Below are positions 19,746 through 29,234 of a stretch of DNA of 50,393 bases, piece by piece. The position numbers and the translations under genes are program-made. Position 1 is the stretch's first letter; every line of letters begins with the position of its first letter. Below the pieces are notes generated by a model that saw nothing but the letters and a program-made list of their open reading frames with translations, was not told the DNA's origin and did no database searches. Source of the DNA: Verrucomicrobiales bacterium (GTDB taxonomy: Bacteria; Verrucomicrobiota; Verrucomicrobiia; Limisphaerales; UBA9464); contig JAEUHD010000282.1 in assembly GCA_016793645.1 (NCBI GenBank), positions 1 to 50,393 on the forward strand, in the 5' to 3' direction.

Positions 19746-22700
19746 GGGGGACTCTCCGTCGTGGGCAGCGTGAACTGGAACGTGGCACCGCCCTCCGCGT
19801 TGTTCTGTGCCCAGATGCGACCCCGATGGGCCTCCACCAGGGTCCGGGCAATGGCCAGCCCCATCCCCATGCCTCCGGGCTTGGTGGAGACAAACGGGGC
19901 AAAAATCGCGTCCAGACGGTCGGCGGGAATGCCCGGACCGGAATCCGCCACGGCCACGCGCACGTGGTCCTGATCCTGCACTCGCGTCTCCAGTCGCACC
20001 TCGCGCCGACCCTTGGGAACTTCGGCCACGGCGTCCAGCGCGTTGAGCAGGAGATTCAGCAACACCTGCTGCAGGTGGACGCGATCGCCCTGGATCGGGG
20101 GCAGCCCCGGTCCGAGGTCGGCCTTCAACGCAACCCCGCGCGCCCCGGCATCGGTCTCGATCAACGGCAGGATCTCCCCCACCAGCCCGTTGATGTCCAC
20201 GGGCTCGAAGGCCAGCTCCCGCTTGGTGAGAAAGGTCCTCAGCCGGGTCAGGATCTGGCTGGCGCGCCGGTTGTCGCGCACGATGTCGGCAAAGATTTTC
20301 CGGACTTCCTCCAGTTCGGGAGGCTCCGCATTGAGGAACATCTCCCCGGCCTGGGCGTTGCTGAGGATGGCACTCTGCGGATGGTTCAGTTCGTGGGCCA
20401 GCGACGCGGTCAACTCACCGACCGTGACGACCCGCGACACGTGGGCCAGTTCGGTGCGCTGGCGCTGGACCTCCGCCTCGGCCCGCCGCCGGCGGCGCTG
20501 GAGGAGCACGATGCCCCCCAGCAGTCCCGCCTCGGCTGCCACCGCCACCCCGACCGCCGCGGAAAACCAGGTCGTCTGCCAGAACCGGGGCGGGACAAAG
20601 AAGGCCAGAGCCGCCTCGCCACCACCCACGCCATCGCCATTGACCGCGCGGACCCGGAACACATGCGCCCCGGGCGCGACCTCGTCAAAATAGACCATTC
20701 TCCGGACACCCACGTCGCGCCACGGCCCTTCCGATTTATCATCGAGCCGGATCTGAAACCGGGTCCGCTCCGGTTTGGCGAAACTGGGCGCGGTGAACTG
20801 GACCTCCAGGCGGCGGCTTCCTGTCGGAAGTTCGAGGTTCACGGGGAATGGCGCCGACACCTCCACCGGGGAACCCTCCCGGGTGGATCGACCATGGACC
20901 AGCAAACGCTCAATTTGCGGCAGGGGCACCATGCTGTTGAGGCGAAACCCCGCCGGATCCGTGACGGCAGCGCCCTTGGACGTCGCAAACCACAGTTGGC
21001 CCGCCGCGTCGCGTCCGCACGTGGGCTGGTGCCCCGCGGAGCAACCCGGACTGGGCAGGCCATCGTCGCCGTCCAGCCATTGGCAGGCGAGTCGCGCAGC
21101 GCGCCCGTCCGCCACCGACTCCAAGTCGGACCGGGCGACCCGGATGATCCCCTGTCCCGAGGTGAGCCAGAAGTTTCCCAGGAGGTCTTCGGCGATACCG
21201 TTGACGCCGGTCACCGGCAATCCCTGGGCCGCGGCAACCTGGGTCCAATCGCCCGCCCGCCAGCGCATCACCCCCCGGTCCTCGGTGCCCAGCCACATCA
21301 CACCGTCCGGATCCGACTTGAGGCACAAAACCTGACCGACGGACTTTCCCGCCGCATCGCGCACTTCGGACAGGCGGTTCCCTTGAACGCGAAACACACC
21401 CTCCGGATTGGCAAACCAAATGGCACCAGATGAATCCTCTTCGAAACAGCGCACCTCGTGGAGCGGGAGTTTCGAATCCGGGGCCAACATCTCAAACTGT
21501 TCGTCCTCCACCGTGGAAACGCCCTTCCCGCCGGAAATCCAGATCCGGCCCCGCGTGTCCTCGAACATCGCCACGACATTCTCGCCCGCCGTCCGTCCGT
21601 CCCCCAGCCTTCGAAATCCCCCGGTCGCGCCCGACTCCGACATCCACAATCCTTCATTGAAGGTCCCCACCCAGACACGCCCCGCGCGGTCACACAAGAC
21701 GCTCTGGATGTTGGCGGGATGATTCGGCCAGTCCATGGGTTCAAGGCGCCCCCCCCGCAGCCGGAACAAACCCCTCCCATAGGTGCCGATCCACACCGCG
21801 CCTCCTGCGCCGGGAGAAATCGAGGTCACGATCCGCTGGGACAACCCTTGTTCGCGACCATAGAATCCAAACCGGCGCGGCTTCAGTCGGCTCAAACCGC
21901 TGCCATTGGTCCCCACCCAGAGGTTTCCCTCCCGGTCCTCAAAGACAAACCGGACACCCGCGAAGGCCAGTTCCTCGGTCGGCGCCCATCGGCGCAGGAC
22001 GCCGTCGGGTGATATTTGACCCAAGCCCCGGTGCGAGGTGCAGACCCAGAGATTGGACCGACTGTCCGCATGCAGGCTCCACACGCTCTCGGGCGCGGCC
22101 GCCAAGGGGCGGCGCAGAACCTCCCGCCCTCCCCGAAATCCACGGAGCTCCACCCCCATCAGCAACCAGACATCGCCCTGCGCATCCGACGTCAGCCCGA
22201 AATCCTCCCCCTTCCACCCCGCCAACTGCTCCGGCGGCACGGCGGACTGCCACCGCCTTCCGTCCCAAAATCCCACGAACCGATACTGCGCCACCCACCA
22301 ACGCCCGTCCCCGTCCACCGCTCCGAAGTACCCCTCGTCCGGCGCGCCGGGTGGTGCCGGAAGCCGGATCCATCGGTCTCCGGAGGCCTCGAAGACATCC
22401 CCGGCATGGGTCGTCACCAGCAGGTCGCCGGAAGGCCGTTCGGCAAAGGATCGCACCGCGCCCACGACGGCACCCTCGGGGGTGCGGAGGTCGCTCCAGC
22501 CCGTGGCATCGCGCCGGACCAGTCCGCCCAGCGTGCTCACCCAGAGTCGGCCCTGACGATCCAGATGAAGTTGGACGATGCCGGAACTCGGCAGTCCCGG
22601 CGTATTGGCGGGGGTCAACACGATGAACTTCACGCCGTCGAACTTCACCAGGCCATTCCAGGTGCCAAACCAAAGGTGGCCATCCGCCGCCTGCACCATC

Positions 22701-22861
22701 GCCGTGGCCGAGTTTTCGGGAAGTCCATCCCCCGTCTCCCAGGTCCGCGTCATCCAGTCCTGGGCCACGTTGGCCACCCCACCGGACGGGACCGCGGCAG
22801 CCGCGGCCAGGAACGCCAGCGTCCCTCCCAGCAGCAGAACCTGAAGGAAGCCCCTCACCAT
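19742..22861 (-). CDS. Sensor histidine kinase with extracytoplasmic beta-propeller sensor domain
   Basis: 1039 residues. There is a signal or anchor segment at 1-25 ([21 protein letters not shown]). About 14 propeller strands with the LWxGTxxGL pattern follow ([40 protein letters not shown]), then a Y_Y_Y domain ([33 protein letters not shown]). One membrane helix follows (about 757-780, [22 protein letters not shown]). The kinase has the H box at H823 ([18 protein letters not shown]), then N, G1 and G2 boxes ([26 protein letters not shown]). The FixL-like H box normally reads HELNQPLxAI; here the Q and L are replaced. The propeller layout recalls polysaccharide-sensing kinases of Bacteroidota. 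The ligand is unknown. Confidence 0.93.
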   Translation of the reverse strand: MVRGFLQVLLLGGTLAFLAAAAAVPSGGVANVAQDWMTRTWETGDGLPENSATAMVQAADGHLWFGTWNGLVKFDGVKFIVLTPANTPGLPSSGIVQLHLDRQGRLWVSTLGGLVRRDATGWSDLRTPEGAVVGAVRSFAERPSGDLLVTTHAGDVFEASGDRWIRLPAPPGAPDEGYFGAVDGDGRWWVAQYRFVGFWDGRRWQSAVPPEQLAGWKGEDFGLTSDAQGDVWLLMGVELRGFRGGREVLRRPLAAAPESVWSLHADSRSNLWVCTSHRGLGQISPDGVLRRWAPTEELAFAGVRFVFEDREGNLWVGTNGSGLSRLKPRRFGFYGREQGLSQRIVTSISPGAGGAVWIGTYGRGLFRLRGGRLEPMDWPNHPANIQSVLCDRAGRVWVGTFNEGLWMSESGATGGFRRLGDGRTAGENVVAMFEDTRGRIWISGGKGVSTVEDEQFEMLAPDSKLPLHEVRCFEEDSSGAIWFANPEGVFRVQGNRLSEVRDAAGKSVGQVLCLKSDPDGVMWLGTEDRGVMRWRAGDWTQVAAAQGLPVTGVNGIAEDLLGNFWLTSGQGIIRVARSDLESVADGRAARLACQWLDGDDGLPSPGCSAGHQPTCGRDAAGQLWFATSKGAAVTDPAGFRLNSMVPLPQIERLLVHGRSTREGSPVEVSAPFPVNLELPTGSRRLEVQFTAPSFAKPERTRFQIRLDDKSEGPWRDVGVRRMVYFDEVAPGAHVFRVRAVNGDGVGGGEAALAFFVPPRFWQTTWFSAAVGVAVAAEAGLLGGIVLLQRRRRRAEAEVQRQRTELAHVSRVVTVGELTASLAHELNHPQSAILSNAQAGEMFLNAEPPELEEVRKIFADIVRDNRRASQILTRLRTFLTKRELAFEPVDINGLVGEILPLIETDAGARGVALKADLGPGLPPIQGDRVHLQQVLLNLLLNALDAVAEVPKGRREVRLETRVQDQDHVRVAVADSGPGIPADRLDAIFAPFVSTKPGGMGMGLAIARTLVEAHRGRIWAQNNAEGGATFQFTLPTTESPP

Positions 22862-22902
22862 CCCCTCAACCGGATTCCGGAAACACGAACATGACCGGAA
22901 TC

Positions 22903-24999
22903 CTATTTCCGGCGATGACCGGTCTTCAGTTCGCGAACGAGTTCGCCCACGCCGTAGACCTTGTCCAACGCCTCCAGGATGCCACGGCTGTCCACGCTCA
23001 GGGCGCGGGCCTGAACATCGTCATAGGCAAAATCCAGCACGAGGGACTGGATGTTCCCGTCGAAGATGATGCCGACAAACTCGCCCGCCCGATTGACGAC
23101 GGGACTGCCCGAGTTGCCGCCGATGATGTCGGCGGTGTTGATGAAGTTGTAGGGGGTCCTGAGGTTCAGTGCCGATTTCTTCTTCAGCCATCGCGGGGGC
23201 AGGTCGAACGGCGGCAGGTTCTTCATCTGCGCATTGCGCTCGTAAAGTCCCGCAAAGGTCGTGAAGGGCGGCACGGTCCTTCCATTTTCCTCGTAGCCCA
23301 TCACCCGGCCGAACGCCAGCCGCAGCGTGAAGGTGGCGTCCGGATACTGGCCAGCCCCTTCCAGTTCAAATCGGGCCCGGGCAATGGCGGCCTGCGCCTG
23401 GTGCTTCAGTTCCTCCTGTGCTTCCACCGCCTTGCGCGCCGCCCGGGCCTCCGCATCGACGATCTTCGCCAACTCCACCATCGGATCCCCGGAGGCCGCG
23501 ACCGCCGCCGCGCCACCGTCGTAGAGCTTCCGGCGATAAGCCACCTCTCGAACCTTCGTCCCCTGGATCAGCGCCGCCGCCCGGGCCCGCGGGGACTGCC
23601 CGGCCAGGACCTTCTGCACCAGCGGATCGGTAAAGCCCAACTGCTCCCCGAGGAACGTCAAGGCGTCCGCCATCTGGAGCATTTCCAAATCCTCATGCAC
23701 CGGACGGTCGGAGAACAGGTCCAGCTCCAGGGATTCCCGGTTCGCATCGGAAAATTCGGGCAGGCGCTCGCCGTTCGGCTTGGGGCGCTCGTCCCCGGCG
23801 CGCAACAGCGTGCGGGCGATGCCGAAACTTTCGCTGTTGAAGCCGTGTCCCGACTCCAACAACCGGAGCCGGAGCGCCTGCGCCCCGATCGCCTTCTGGG
23901 CGGCGACCAACTGTTCATAGGCCGCCAGGGCCTCGGGATACTTGCCGGCCGCCGCGAGGCGTTCCTTGAACTGCTTCTCCGCCGCCGCCTTGCGTCCCAT
24001 CAGCACGGGATCGGCCAGTCCGGCCATGCCGCCATCGCGCGCCTTGCGGGAGTTCTGGACGCCGAACAGCTCGTCCTTGGCCCGGCGCGCATTCTCGCCG
24101 CTGCGCTCACTCCAGGAACGCAGCAGGGATTCGAGGCGCTTCAGGCGGTTCAGGGTGTAGGGGAAGGAAACGTCCCGAAGATATTCCAACTCAGCCACCG
24201 TCAGAAGCCGGCTGGTGCGCCCGGGATGTCCGGACACGAACGTCAGGTCCCCGTCGTGCGTGCCATCCTTGGACCAGGTCAGGTGGTGCTCCGGATGCAC
24301 CGGCTTCCCATCCTCGTAAACCCGGAAAAGACACACATCGAGGTCGTAGCGGGGGAACTCAAAATTGTCCGGATCCCCGCCAAAGAACGCAATCTGCTGT
24401 TCCGGCGCGAAGACGAGACGGACGTCGGTGTAGCGCTTGAAGCGGTAGAGGTGGTAGCGGCCGCCCTGGTACAGGGTGGTGACATTCGAACGGAGCCCCG
24501 TCCGTTCCCGGGATTCCTTCTCGATCTCCGCAATGATCTTCCGGCGGGCCAGTGCGGCCTCCTCGGCACCCAATCCGGGTGCAACCGCCGCGTTCACCCG
24601 GGACGTCACGTCCTCCACCGACTGGAGAACATTGAGTTCCAGGTCCACACATCGGATCTCCTCCTTCTCCGTCCGCGCGTAGAACCCCTCGCGAAGATAG
24701 TCGTGCTCCGCCGTGCCCACCTTCTGGAGGGCGTCCGCCCCGACGTGGTGATTGGAAAGCACCAGGCCGTCGGCGCTGACGAAGCTCCCGGACCCGCCCG
24801 AGTTGAAGCGAACCGAGGATTTCATCAGGTGCTCCAGCCACCCGGGGGTCAGGTCAAAATTGTAGCGCTCCCTGAGGATCTGGCGCGGGGGATCCTCATA
24901 CAGCCACATGCCTTCGTCGGCACGGGCGGGAAGGGTGGCGGCCAGGGAGGTCACGAGGGTCATGGCGGAGACGAACCGGAACGGGAGTCTTGGATTCAT
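22903..24999 (-). CDS. S46-family dipeptidyl-peptidase (DPP7/DPP11-like), secreted
   Basis: 698 residues from the ATG at 24999, preceded by GGAGG twelve bases upstream and followed by a signal peptide (FRFVSAMTLVTSLAATLPARA). Upstream in-frame sequence to 25734 is a shadow of the DUF554 gene. The mature N-terminus DEGMWLYEDPP and the motif GSGSFVSADGLVLSNHHVG (catalytic His about 85) are S46 signatures. The catalytic serine is S630 in GGNSGSPV. S46 enzymes remove dipeptides from free N-termini in the periplasm. Position 648 in FDGN is Gly; if it corresponds to the specificity residue of DPP7 (Gly) rather than DPP11 (Arg), hydrophobic P1 residues would be preferred. That alignment is from memory. 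Confidence 0.95.
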   Translation of the reverse strand: MNPRLPFRFVSAMTLVTSLAATLPARADEGMWLYEDPPRQILRERYNFDLTPGWLEHLMKSSVRFNSGGSGSFVSADGLVLSNHHVGADALQKVGTAEHDYLREGFYARTEKEEIRCVDLELNVLQSVEDVTSRVNAAVAPGLGAEEAALARRKIIAEIEKESRERTGLRSNVTTLYQGGRYHLYRFKRYTDVRLVFAPEQQIAFFGGDPDNFEFPRYDLDVCLFRVYEDGKPVHPEHHLTWSKDGTHDGDLTFVSGHPGRTSRLLTVAELEYLRDVSFPYTLNRLKRLESLLRSWSERSGENARRAKDELFGVQNSRKARDGGMAGLADPVLMGRKAAAEKQFKERLAAAGKYPEALAAYEQLVAAQKAIGAQALRLRLLESGHGFNSESFGIARTLLRAGDERPKPNGERLPEFSDANRESLELDLFSDRPVHEDLEMLQMADALTFLGEQLGFTDPLVQKVLAGQSPRARAAALIQGTKVREVAYRRKLYDGGAAAVAASGDPMVELAKIVDAEARAARKAVEAQEELKHQAQAAIARARFELEGAGQYPDATFTLRLAFGRVMGYEENGRTVPPFTTFAGLYERNAQMKNLPPFDLPPRWLKKKSALNLRTPYNFINTADIIGGNSGSPVVNRAGEFVGIIFDGNIQSLVLDFAYDDVQARALSVDSRGILEALDKVYGVGELVRELKTGHRRK

Positions 25000-25085
25000 G
25001 GGCTTCGGAGACCTCCGCATCAGGGTGGCGGAGACCTTGGACGCGGAAGCCTGCCTGGATGCGCGCCGAATTTCCAGATCCCCTT

Positions 25086-25850
25086 CTACCTCCAGAGCGC
25101 CTCGATCCCGGGAGCGAACACGAGGGCGGGAAGCGCATTGGCGAGGGAAACCTTCCGGATCCCCAAAACGACCGGGGTGCAGGAAAGGACCAGCAGGCCG
25201 GCGCACACGCCAAAGGCCTCGGACGGCCCCGGAGTCAGAACAACCCGCGACAGCCATTCCCCCCCCAGAACGAGGATTCCCTGAACCCCAAGGACCGGCA
25301 CCGCCGCCAACGCCACGGTCCGGCTTCCCGCTGCGGCGAACCCAAGGGCGGCAAAGGCGTCCAGGGCGGACTTCAGGGCCAATGGACGCCAATCTCCGGT
25401 CCATCCCTCCAGGACGGCCCCAGCCCATCCCAGGGGGTTTGCGGCGAAAACGACGGCTTCCACGGCAAATCCGGACCGGGGGGTCGGGGACATTGCCGAG
25501 CCCTGGGGTTTGCCGGCGGTCCAGTCCAGCAGTCGGCTGAGCCCCCTTTGCAATCCGAGCGCCTTTCCCGTCACGGTACCCAGGCTCAAGGCCACCAACC
25601 CCTCCAGGAGCAGACGTGCGGAGGCACCCCAATGGGGGGGCAGCGACCGCCAGACCACCGCAAGGCCGGTCAGCGCGGCGAGTCCGGCCAGGGCCAATCG
25701 GGCCCGGCGCTGGTTTTCGGAGGAGAGGTTCCACCCCCTCACCGACCCGCCCAGGCCCCCCAAAATCAGGGCTGCCGCGTTGATGAACGTTCCGATCACC
25801 GGGGCGATTCTCCGGTCCCCGCCGTCGTTTTCCAATGGGGATCCGGTCAT
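25086..25850 (-). CDS. DUF554 family membrane protein
   Basis: 254 residues from the ATG at 25850, or 237 from a GTG at 25799. The GTG gives the usual family start (VIGTFINAAALILGGLGG) and has GGAG nine bases upstream, so it may be the true one. Six or seven membrane segments are visible. The motifs GLVALSLGTVTGKALGLQRG, FAVEAVVFAANPLGWAGAVLEG, LKSALDAFAALGFA and VLSCTPVVLGIRKVSLANALPALVFAP match the DUF554 pattern, except that where most members have a CxGPMA-type motif this one has the altered FAANPLGWAG. Members are suspected transporters with no proven substrate. The gene is divergent from the TPR-protein gene with only 58 bp between starts. Confidence 0.87.
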   Translation of the reverse strand: MTGSPLENDGGDRRIAPVIGTFINAAALILGGLGGSVRGWNLSSENQRRARLALAGLAALTGLAVVWRSLPPHWGASARLLLEGLVALSLGTVTGKALGLQRGLSRLLDWTAGKPQGSAMSPTPRSGFAVEAVVFAANPLGWAGAVLEGWTGDWRPLALKSALDAFAALGFAAAGSRTVALAAVPVLGVQGILVLGGEWLSRVVLTPGPSEAFGVCAGLLVLSCTPVVLGIRKVSLANALPALVFAPGIEALWR

Positions 25851-25908
25851 CTTCCCTGCTTTTACCCCTTGTTTTTTGACCTTTCGCCCGAATGATCCGC
25901 GCCGGTTT

Positions 25909-26673
25909 ATGAGTTCACCGACGCTTCCGTCGTCCACGCCCGCCCCGTCCACCCCGGCTTCCGGGGCACCCTTTGACCTGCTCACCTGGTTCGAACTGAA
26001 TCGCAATCGCGTCCTCATCGGCATCGGAGTCGTTTGCGCGGTGGTGATCGCCCTGATGGTGACCCGCTCCCGTCGGCAGGCGGAGGACCGCATGGCCGCC
26101 ACCTCCTTTTTCAACCTGGTCCCTCCCACGGGCCCCGGGGATCAGCCGGCGCCCCTCGACCCGCAGAAGCTCCTCAAACTGACCCAGGAGTACTCCGGGA
26201 CCCCGTCCGCAACGCAGGCCCGCCTCCTGGCGGCGGGACAACTCTTCGCCGAGGGAAAATACGCGGAGGCGCAGGCCCAGTTCACGACCCTCGATGAATC
26301 CCAGGCGGATGGTCCCTTCCAGGGGATCGCCCTGCTCGGCGTGGCGACGTCGCTGGATGCCCAAAACAAGTCCTCCGAGGCCGTCGCAGCCTATGACCGC
26401 GTGATCAGTCTCTTTCCGAACACGGGCCCCGCCCAGCAGGCCCGGATTTCCAAGGCCCGGCTGATCCAGGGCACCCAACCCGCCCAGGCTCTCGCCGCCC
26501 TCGATGACGTGCTCAAGAACGAGTACGCCTTCGGATACCAGGAAATCGCCGGCGCCGCCCGTGCCCGCCTCCTGGCGCAGCATCCGGAACTGGACACCCC
26601 GCTCGTGTCCACGAATCAAACCCGGGTGACGATCCCGACCAACAGCCCCGCCGCGCCCGCGGCTGCGAAGTAG
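25909..26673 (+). CDS. YfgM-like TPR protein with single membrane anchor
   Basis: 254 residues from the ATG at 25909 (MSSPTLPSSTP); the frame is open upstream to 25510 but only as a shadow of the DUF554 gene. A Ser/Pro-rich cytosolic lead is followed by FDLLTWFELNRNRVLIGIGVVCAVVIALMVTRSRRQAEDRMAA with one transmembrane helix (about 38-57). The remainder contains TPR-like helices (QARLLAAGQLFAEGKYAEAQAQFTTL, GIALLGVATSLDAQNKSSEAVAAYDRVISLFPNTGPAQQARISKARLIQ). The layout matches YfgM and related proteins of the periplasmic chaperone network. The C-terminal 25 residues are Thr/Pro/Ala-rich. Confidence 0.88.
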   Translation: MSSPTLPSSTPAPSTPASGAPFDLLTWFELNRNRVLIGIGVVCAVVIALMVTRSRRQAEDRMAATSFFNLVPPTGPGDQPAPLDPQKLLKLTQEYSGTPSATQARLLAAGQLFAEGKYAEAQAQFTTLDESQADGPFQGIALLGVATSLDAQNKSSEAVAAYDRVISLFPNTGPAQQARISKARLIQGTQPAQALAALDDVLKNEYAFGYQEIAGAARARLLAQHPELDTPLVSTNQTRVTIPTNSPAAPAAAK

Positions 26674-26818
26674 TCCCTTCGTCACCGCCGCGCCTGCGGA
26701 CGTCGGCCCGTTCGGCACCCCGGAATTCCCATCCGTCGCCGGGGAGACCACTCCCCACCCGGGAAATCCACACCGCGGGCGTCGACCGCCGTTCCCGATC
26801 CATCATCGTCAGCCCCGT

Positions 26819-28132
26819 ATGAAGAGCACTCGAATCACCATCATCGGCACCGGCTATGTCGGACTGGTTTCCGGCACCTGTTTCGCCGAAGTCGGCCACC
26901 AGGTGACCTGCGTGGACAAGGATCCCCAGAAGATCGCCCTGCTCCAGAAGGGGGGGATCCCGATCTACGAACCCGGACTGGAGGAACTCATCCAGCGCAA
27001 TGTCGCCGCCGGACGCCTCCGGTTCACGGAATCCACCGCCGAGGGCGTGGCCAACTCCGAAGTGATCTTCATCGCGGTTCCCACGCCGCCGCAACCGGAC
27101 GGCTCGGTGGACCTGAGCTTCATCGAGGGCGTCGCCCGCGAGATCGCCTCCCACCTCACCACCTACCGCATCATCGTGGACAAGAGCACGGTCCCGGTAA
27201 AGACGGCGGAAAAGGTCGCGGAAACCATCCGGCGCTACTGCAAATCCAAGGCGGAATTCGACGTGGTCAGCAACCCGGAGTTCCTGCGCGAGGGATTCGC
27301 GGTCGAGGATCTCATGAAGCCCGACCGCATCGTGATCGGGGTCGGGAGCCAGCGTCCGGTCACGGCCATGAAGGAGCTGTATGAGCCCTTCCAGGCGCCG
27401 ATCATCGTCACCGACACCAATTCCGCCGAACTGATCAAGCATGCGGCCAATTCCTTCCTCGCGCTGAAGATTTCCTACGCCAACGCCCTGTCGGTCATTT
27501 GCGAGGCGGCCGGGGCGAACGTCCAGGAGGTCACCCGCGGCATGGGTCTCGATGCCCGGATCGGTACCCGGTTCCTCCAGGCGAGCCTGGGCTTCGGCGG
27601 CTCCTGCTTTCCGAAGGATCTCTCGGCATTCATCCAGATTTCCAGCCAGCTCGGATACGACTTCCGACTGCTCAAGGAGGTCCAGCGCATCAATGCCGAC
27701 CAGATGGACCGGTTCCTCAAGAAGCTCACCGACACCCTGTGGGTGCTGAAGGACAAGCGCATCGGCGTGCTCGGACTGGCCTTCAAGCAGAACACGGACG
27801 ACGTCCGCACGTCGCCCGCCATTGAAGTCTGCCAGCGACTGGTGAAGGAGGGCGCCATCCTGCGCGTGTACGATCCCCAGGCCATGGACAAGGCCAAGGC
27901 CCTGCTGCCCCCGGGCCCGCAGGTGGAATACGTCGCGACACAGGATGCCGTCCCCGAGGGATGCGACGCGCTGGTCATCGCCACGGAATGGCCGCAATTC
28001 ACCCAGCTCGATCTCACCCAGACCCGCCGGGTCATGAACACCCCCATCGTCATCGACGGTCGGAACCTGTTTGATCCGGAGGAAATGGAGCGGCTCGGAT
28101 TCATCTACAAGAGCATCGGCCGCGCGGCCTGA
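26819..28132 (+). CDS. ugd: UDP-glucose 6-dehydrogenase
   Basis: 437 residues. The NAD-binding Rossmann motif is at residues 8-15 (IGTGYVGL). Other features are D33-K-D for the ribose, VPTPPQPDGSVDLSFIEG, SNPEFLREGFAVEDL (with the catalytic Glu), NSFLALKISYANALSVICE, and GGSCFPKD with the catalytic cysteine at 263. The C-terminal domain begins with IGVLGLAFKQNTDDVRTSPAIEV. The enzyme makes UDP-glucuronate by a four-electron oxidation, feeding exopolysaccharide or envelope glycan synthesis. It stands alone, 145 bp after the TPR gene and 29 bp before the NUDIX gene. Confidence 0.97.
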   Translation: MKSTRITIIGTGYVGLVSGTCFAEVGHQVTCVDKDPQKIALLQKGGIPIYEPGLEELIQRNVAAGRLRFTESTAEGVANSEVIFIAVPTPPQPDGSVDLSFIEGVAREIASHLTTYRIIVDKSTVPVKTAEKVAETIRRYCKSKAEFDVVSNPEFLREGFAVEDLMKPDRIVIGVGSQRPVTAMKELYEPFQAPIIVTDTNSAELIKHAANSFLALKISYANALSVICEAAGANVQEVTRGMGLDARIGTRFLQASLGFGGSCFPKDLSAFIQISSQLGYDFRLLKEVQRINADQMDRFLKKLTDTLWVLKDKRIGVLGLAFKQNTDDVRTSPAIEVCQRLVKEGAILRVYDPQAMDKAKALLPPGPQVEYVATQDAVPEGCDALVIATEWPQFTQLDLTQTRRVMNTPIVIDGRNLFDPEEMERLGFIYKSIGRAA

Positions 28133-28161
28133 ACCCGCCCCGGCACCGCCCCCCGAAGTCC

Positions 28162-28581
28162 ATGGCCGCCTCCCCCGTGCTTCAAGTGGCGGCGGGACTC
28201 GTCTTCCGGTCAGGACGCCTTCTGATCGCGCGCCGTCCGGAGGGAACGCACCTCGGCGGTCTCTGGGAGTTTCCCGGTGGAAAACTGGAGCCCGGCGAAA
28301 CCTGGGAGGACGGACTGGTCCGGGAACTTCAGGAGGAACTGGGAATCCGGGTGTCCGTCGGGCGCCTGTTGTCCGAGGTCATCCACGCCTATCCGGAAAA
28401 GACCGTCCACCTTCGGTTCCATGTCTGCACGCTGCTCGAAGGGGAGCCACGGCCCCTGGGTTGTGCTGCGTTGGAATGGGTGACGCGAGAGGGTCTGGCG
28501 CTGCATTCCTTCCCTGCGGCGGACGTCCAGGTCCTGGCCGCGGCGGCATCCGCTCCTGAATTTGACGGCGAAACCCTTTGA
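28162..28581 (+). CDS. mutT: MutT-type NUDIX hydrolase (8-oxo-dGTP diphosphatase family)
   Basis: 139 residues. The Nudix box is complete at residues about 38-61: G-x5-E-x7-R-E-L-x-E-E-x-G-I (GGKLEPGE, then RELQEELGI). The start LQVAAGLVFRSGRLLIARRP and the downstream HLRFHVCTL and WVTREGLALHSFPAADVQVL match MutT rather than other NUDIX groups. It would remove oxidised guanine nucleotides or related substrates from the pool. Its stop codon lies inside the -35 box of the tRNA-Ala promoter. Confidence 0.92.
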   Translation: MAASPVLQVAAGLVFRSGRLLIARRPEGTHLGGLWEFPGGKLEPGETWEDGLVRELQEELGIRVSVGRLLSEVIHAYPEKTVHLRFHVCTLLEGEPRPLGCAALEWVTREGLALHSFPAADVQVLAAAASAPEFDGETL

Positions 28582-28605
28582 CACCCGGCGGCGGATTTTT
28601 ATCGT
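28578..28605 (+). promoter_or_regulatory. Sigma70-type promoter of tRNA-Ala
   Basis: Consensus -35 TTGACA (28578-28583), a 16-base spacer and -10 TATCGT (28600-28605, 4 of 6 matches), placing transcription start near 28612, about 12 bases before the mature tRNA. The -35 box overlaps the TGA stop of the mutT gene (28579-28581). Confidence 0.7.
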
Positions 28606-28623
28606 CCCACCCGCTTTTGGTTC

Positions 28624-28699
28624 GGGGTCGTAGCTCAGTTGGTAGAGCACCACAATGGCATTGTGGGGGTCGCAGGTTCGAATCCTGTCGGCTCCACCA
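28624..28699 (+). tRNA. tRNA-Ala (anticodon GGC)
   Basis: 76 nt with encoded CCA end. Acceptor strand GGGGTCG (28624-28630) pairs with CGGCTCC; the G3-U70 wobble pair, the main identity element of alanine tRNA, is present. D arm GCTC/GAGC; anticodon stem CCACA/TGTGG with loop ATGGCAT, so the anticodon is GGC (reads GCC). Variable loop of five; T arm GCAGG-TTCGAAT-CCTGT. Confidence 0.97.
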
Positions 28700-28782
28700 A
28701 AAACAAGCCCGGTCGGTCCATCCTTCTTTCGGGGAAGGCTTCGGAACCGAAGTCAGCGGTGGCGGGTGAGGGAGTCTTCGGT

Positions 28783-29226
28783 ATGGGAATCATCACCCTG
28801 CGACCCGCACTGGAATCCGATTCCACTTCCCTCGCGGAACTGAACGGCCAGTTGGGCTATTCCGCGTCTCCCGCTGTCGTCCGCGAACGCCTGCTCCGGA
28901 TTCTTGCCCGTGAGGAGGACTGCCTGCGCGTCGCCATCCTGGAGGACGGCCGCATGGCCGGATGGATCCACGCCCAACTCTCCCAATGGCTCGAGTCCGA
29001 CTTCCGCGCGGAAATCGGCGGACTCGTCGTGGACACCACGCTTCGCCGCCGTGGCGTCGGAACCCATCTCGTGGCAGCCGTCGCCGACTGGGCGCGTTCC
29101 CGGGGAGCCGTCGAGCTTTCCGTGCGCTGCCAGATTCATCGGACGGAGGCCCACGCCTTCTACGCCGCCCAGGGATTTCAGCGAACGAAATCACAACACG
29201 TGTTTCGGCGGCGGCTGAGCGAGTGA
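28783..29226 (+). CDS. GNAT-family N-acetyltransferase
   Basis: 147 residues from the ATG at 28783, preceded by GAGGGAG about ten bases upstream; the frame is open further back through the tRNA, which is not coding. Acetyl-CoA binding motif A is IGGLVVDTTLRRRGVGTHLVAAVADWARSRG (about residues 74-104), with the R-R-x-G-V-G pyrophosphate loop. Motif B is the HRTEAHAFYAAQGFQRTKSQHVFRRRL end. The substrate amine is unknown; the short form resembles stand-alone aminoglycoside- or small-molecule-type acetyltransferases but no specificity can be claimed. Confidence 0.93.
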   Translation: MGIITLRPALESDSTSLAELNGQLGYSASPAVVRERLLRILAREEDCLRVAILEDGRMAGWIHAQLSQWLESDFRAEIGGLVVDTTLRRRGVGTHLVAAVADWARSRGAVELSVRCQIHRTEAHAFYAAQGFQRTKSQHVFRRRLSE

Positions 29227-29234
29227 ACGACGGG

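Noticed and set aside
22891..25284. 797-codon plus-strand open frame
   Set aside because: Antisense to the S46 peptidase, whose motifs and signal peptide are unmistakable on the minus strand.
28639..28782. Extension of the GNAT protein through the tRNA
   Set aside because: The segment is the tRNA-Ala gene and its trailer; the ATG at 28783 with a GAGGGAG upstream gives the normal family start.
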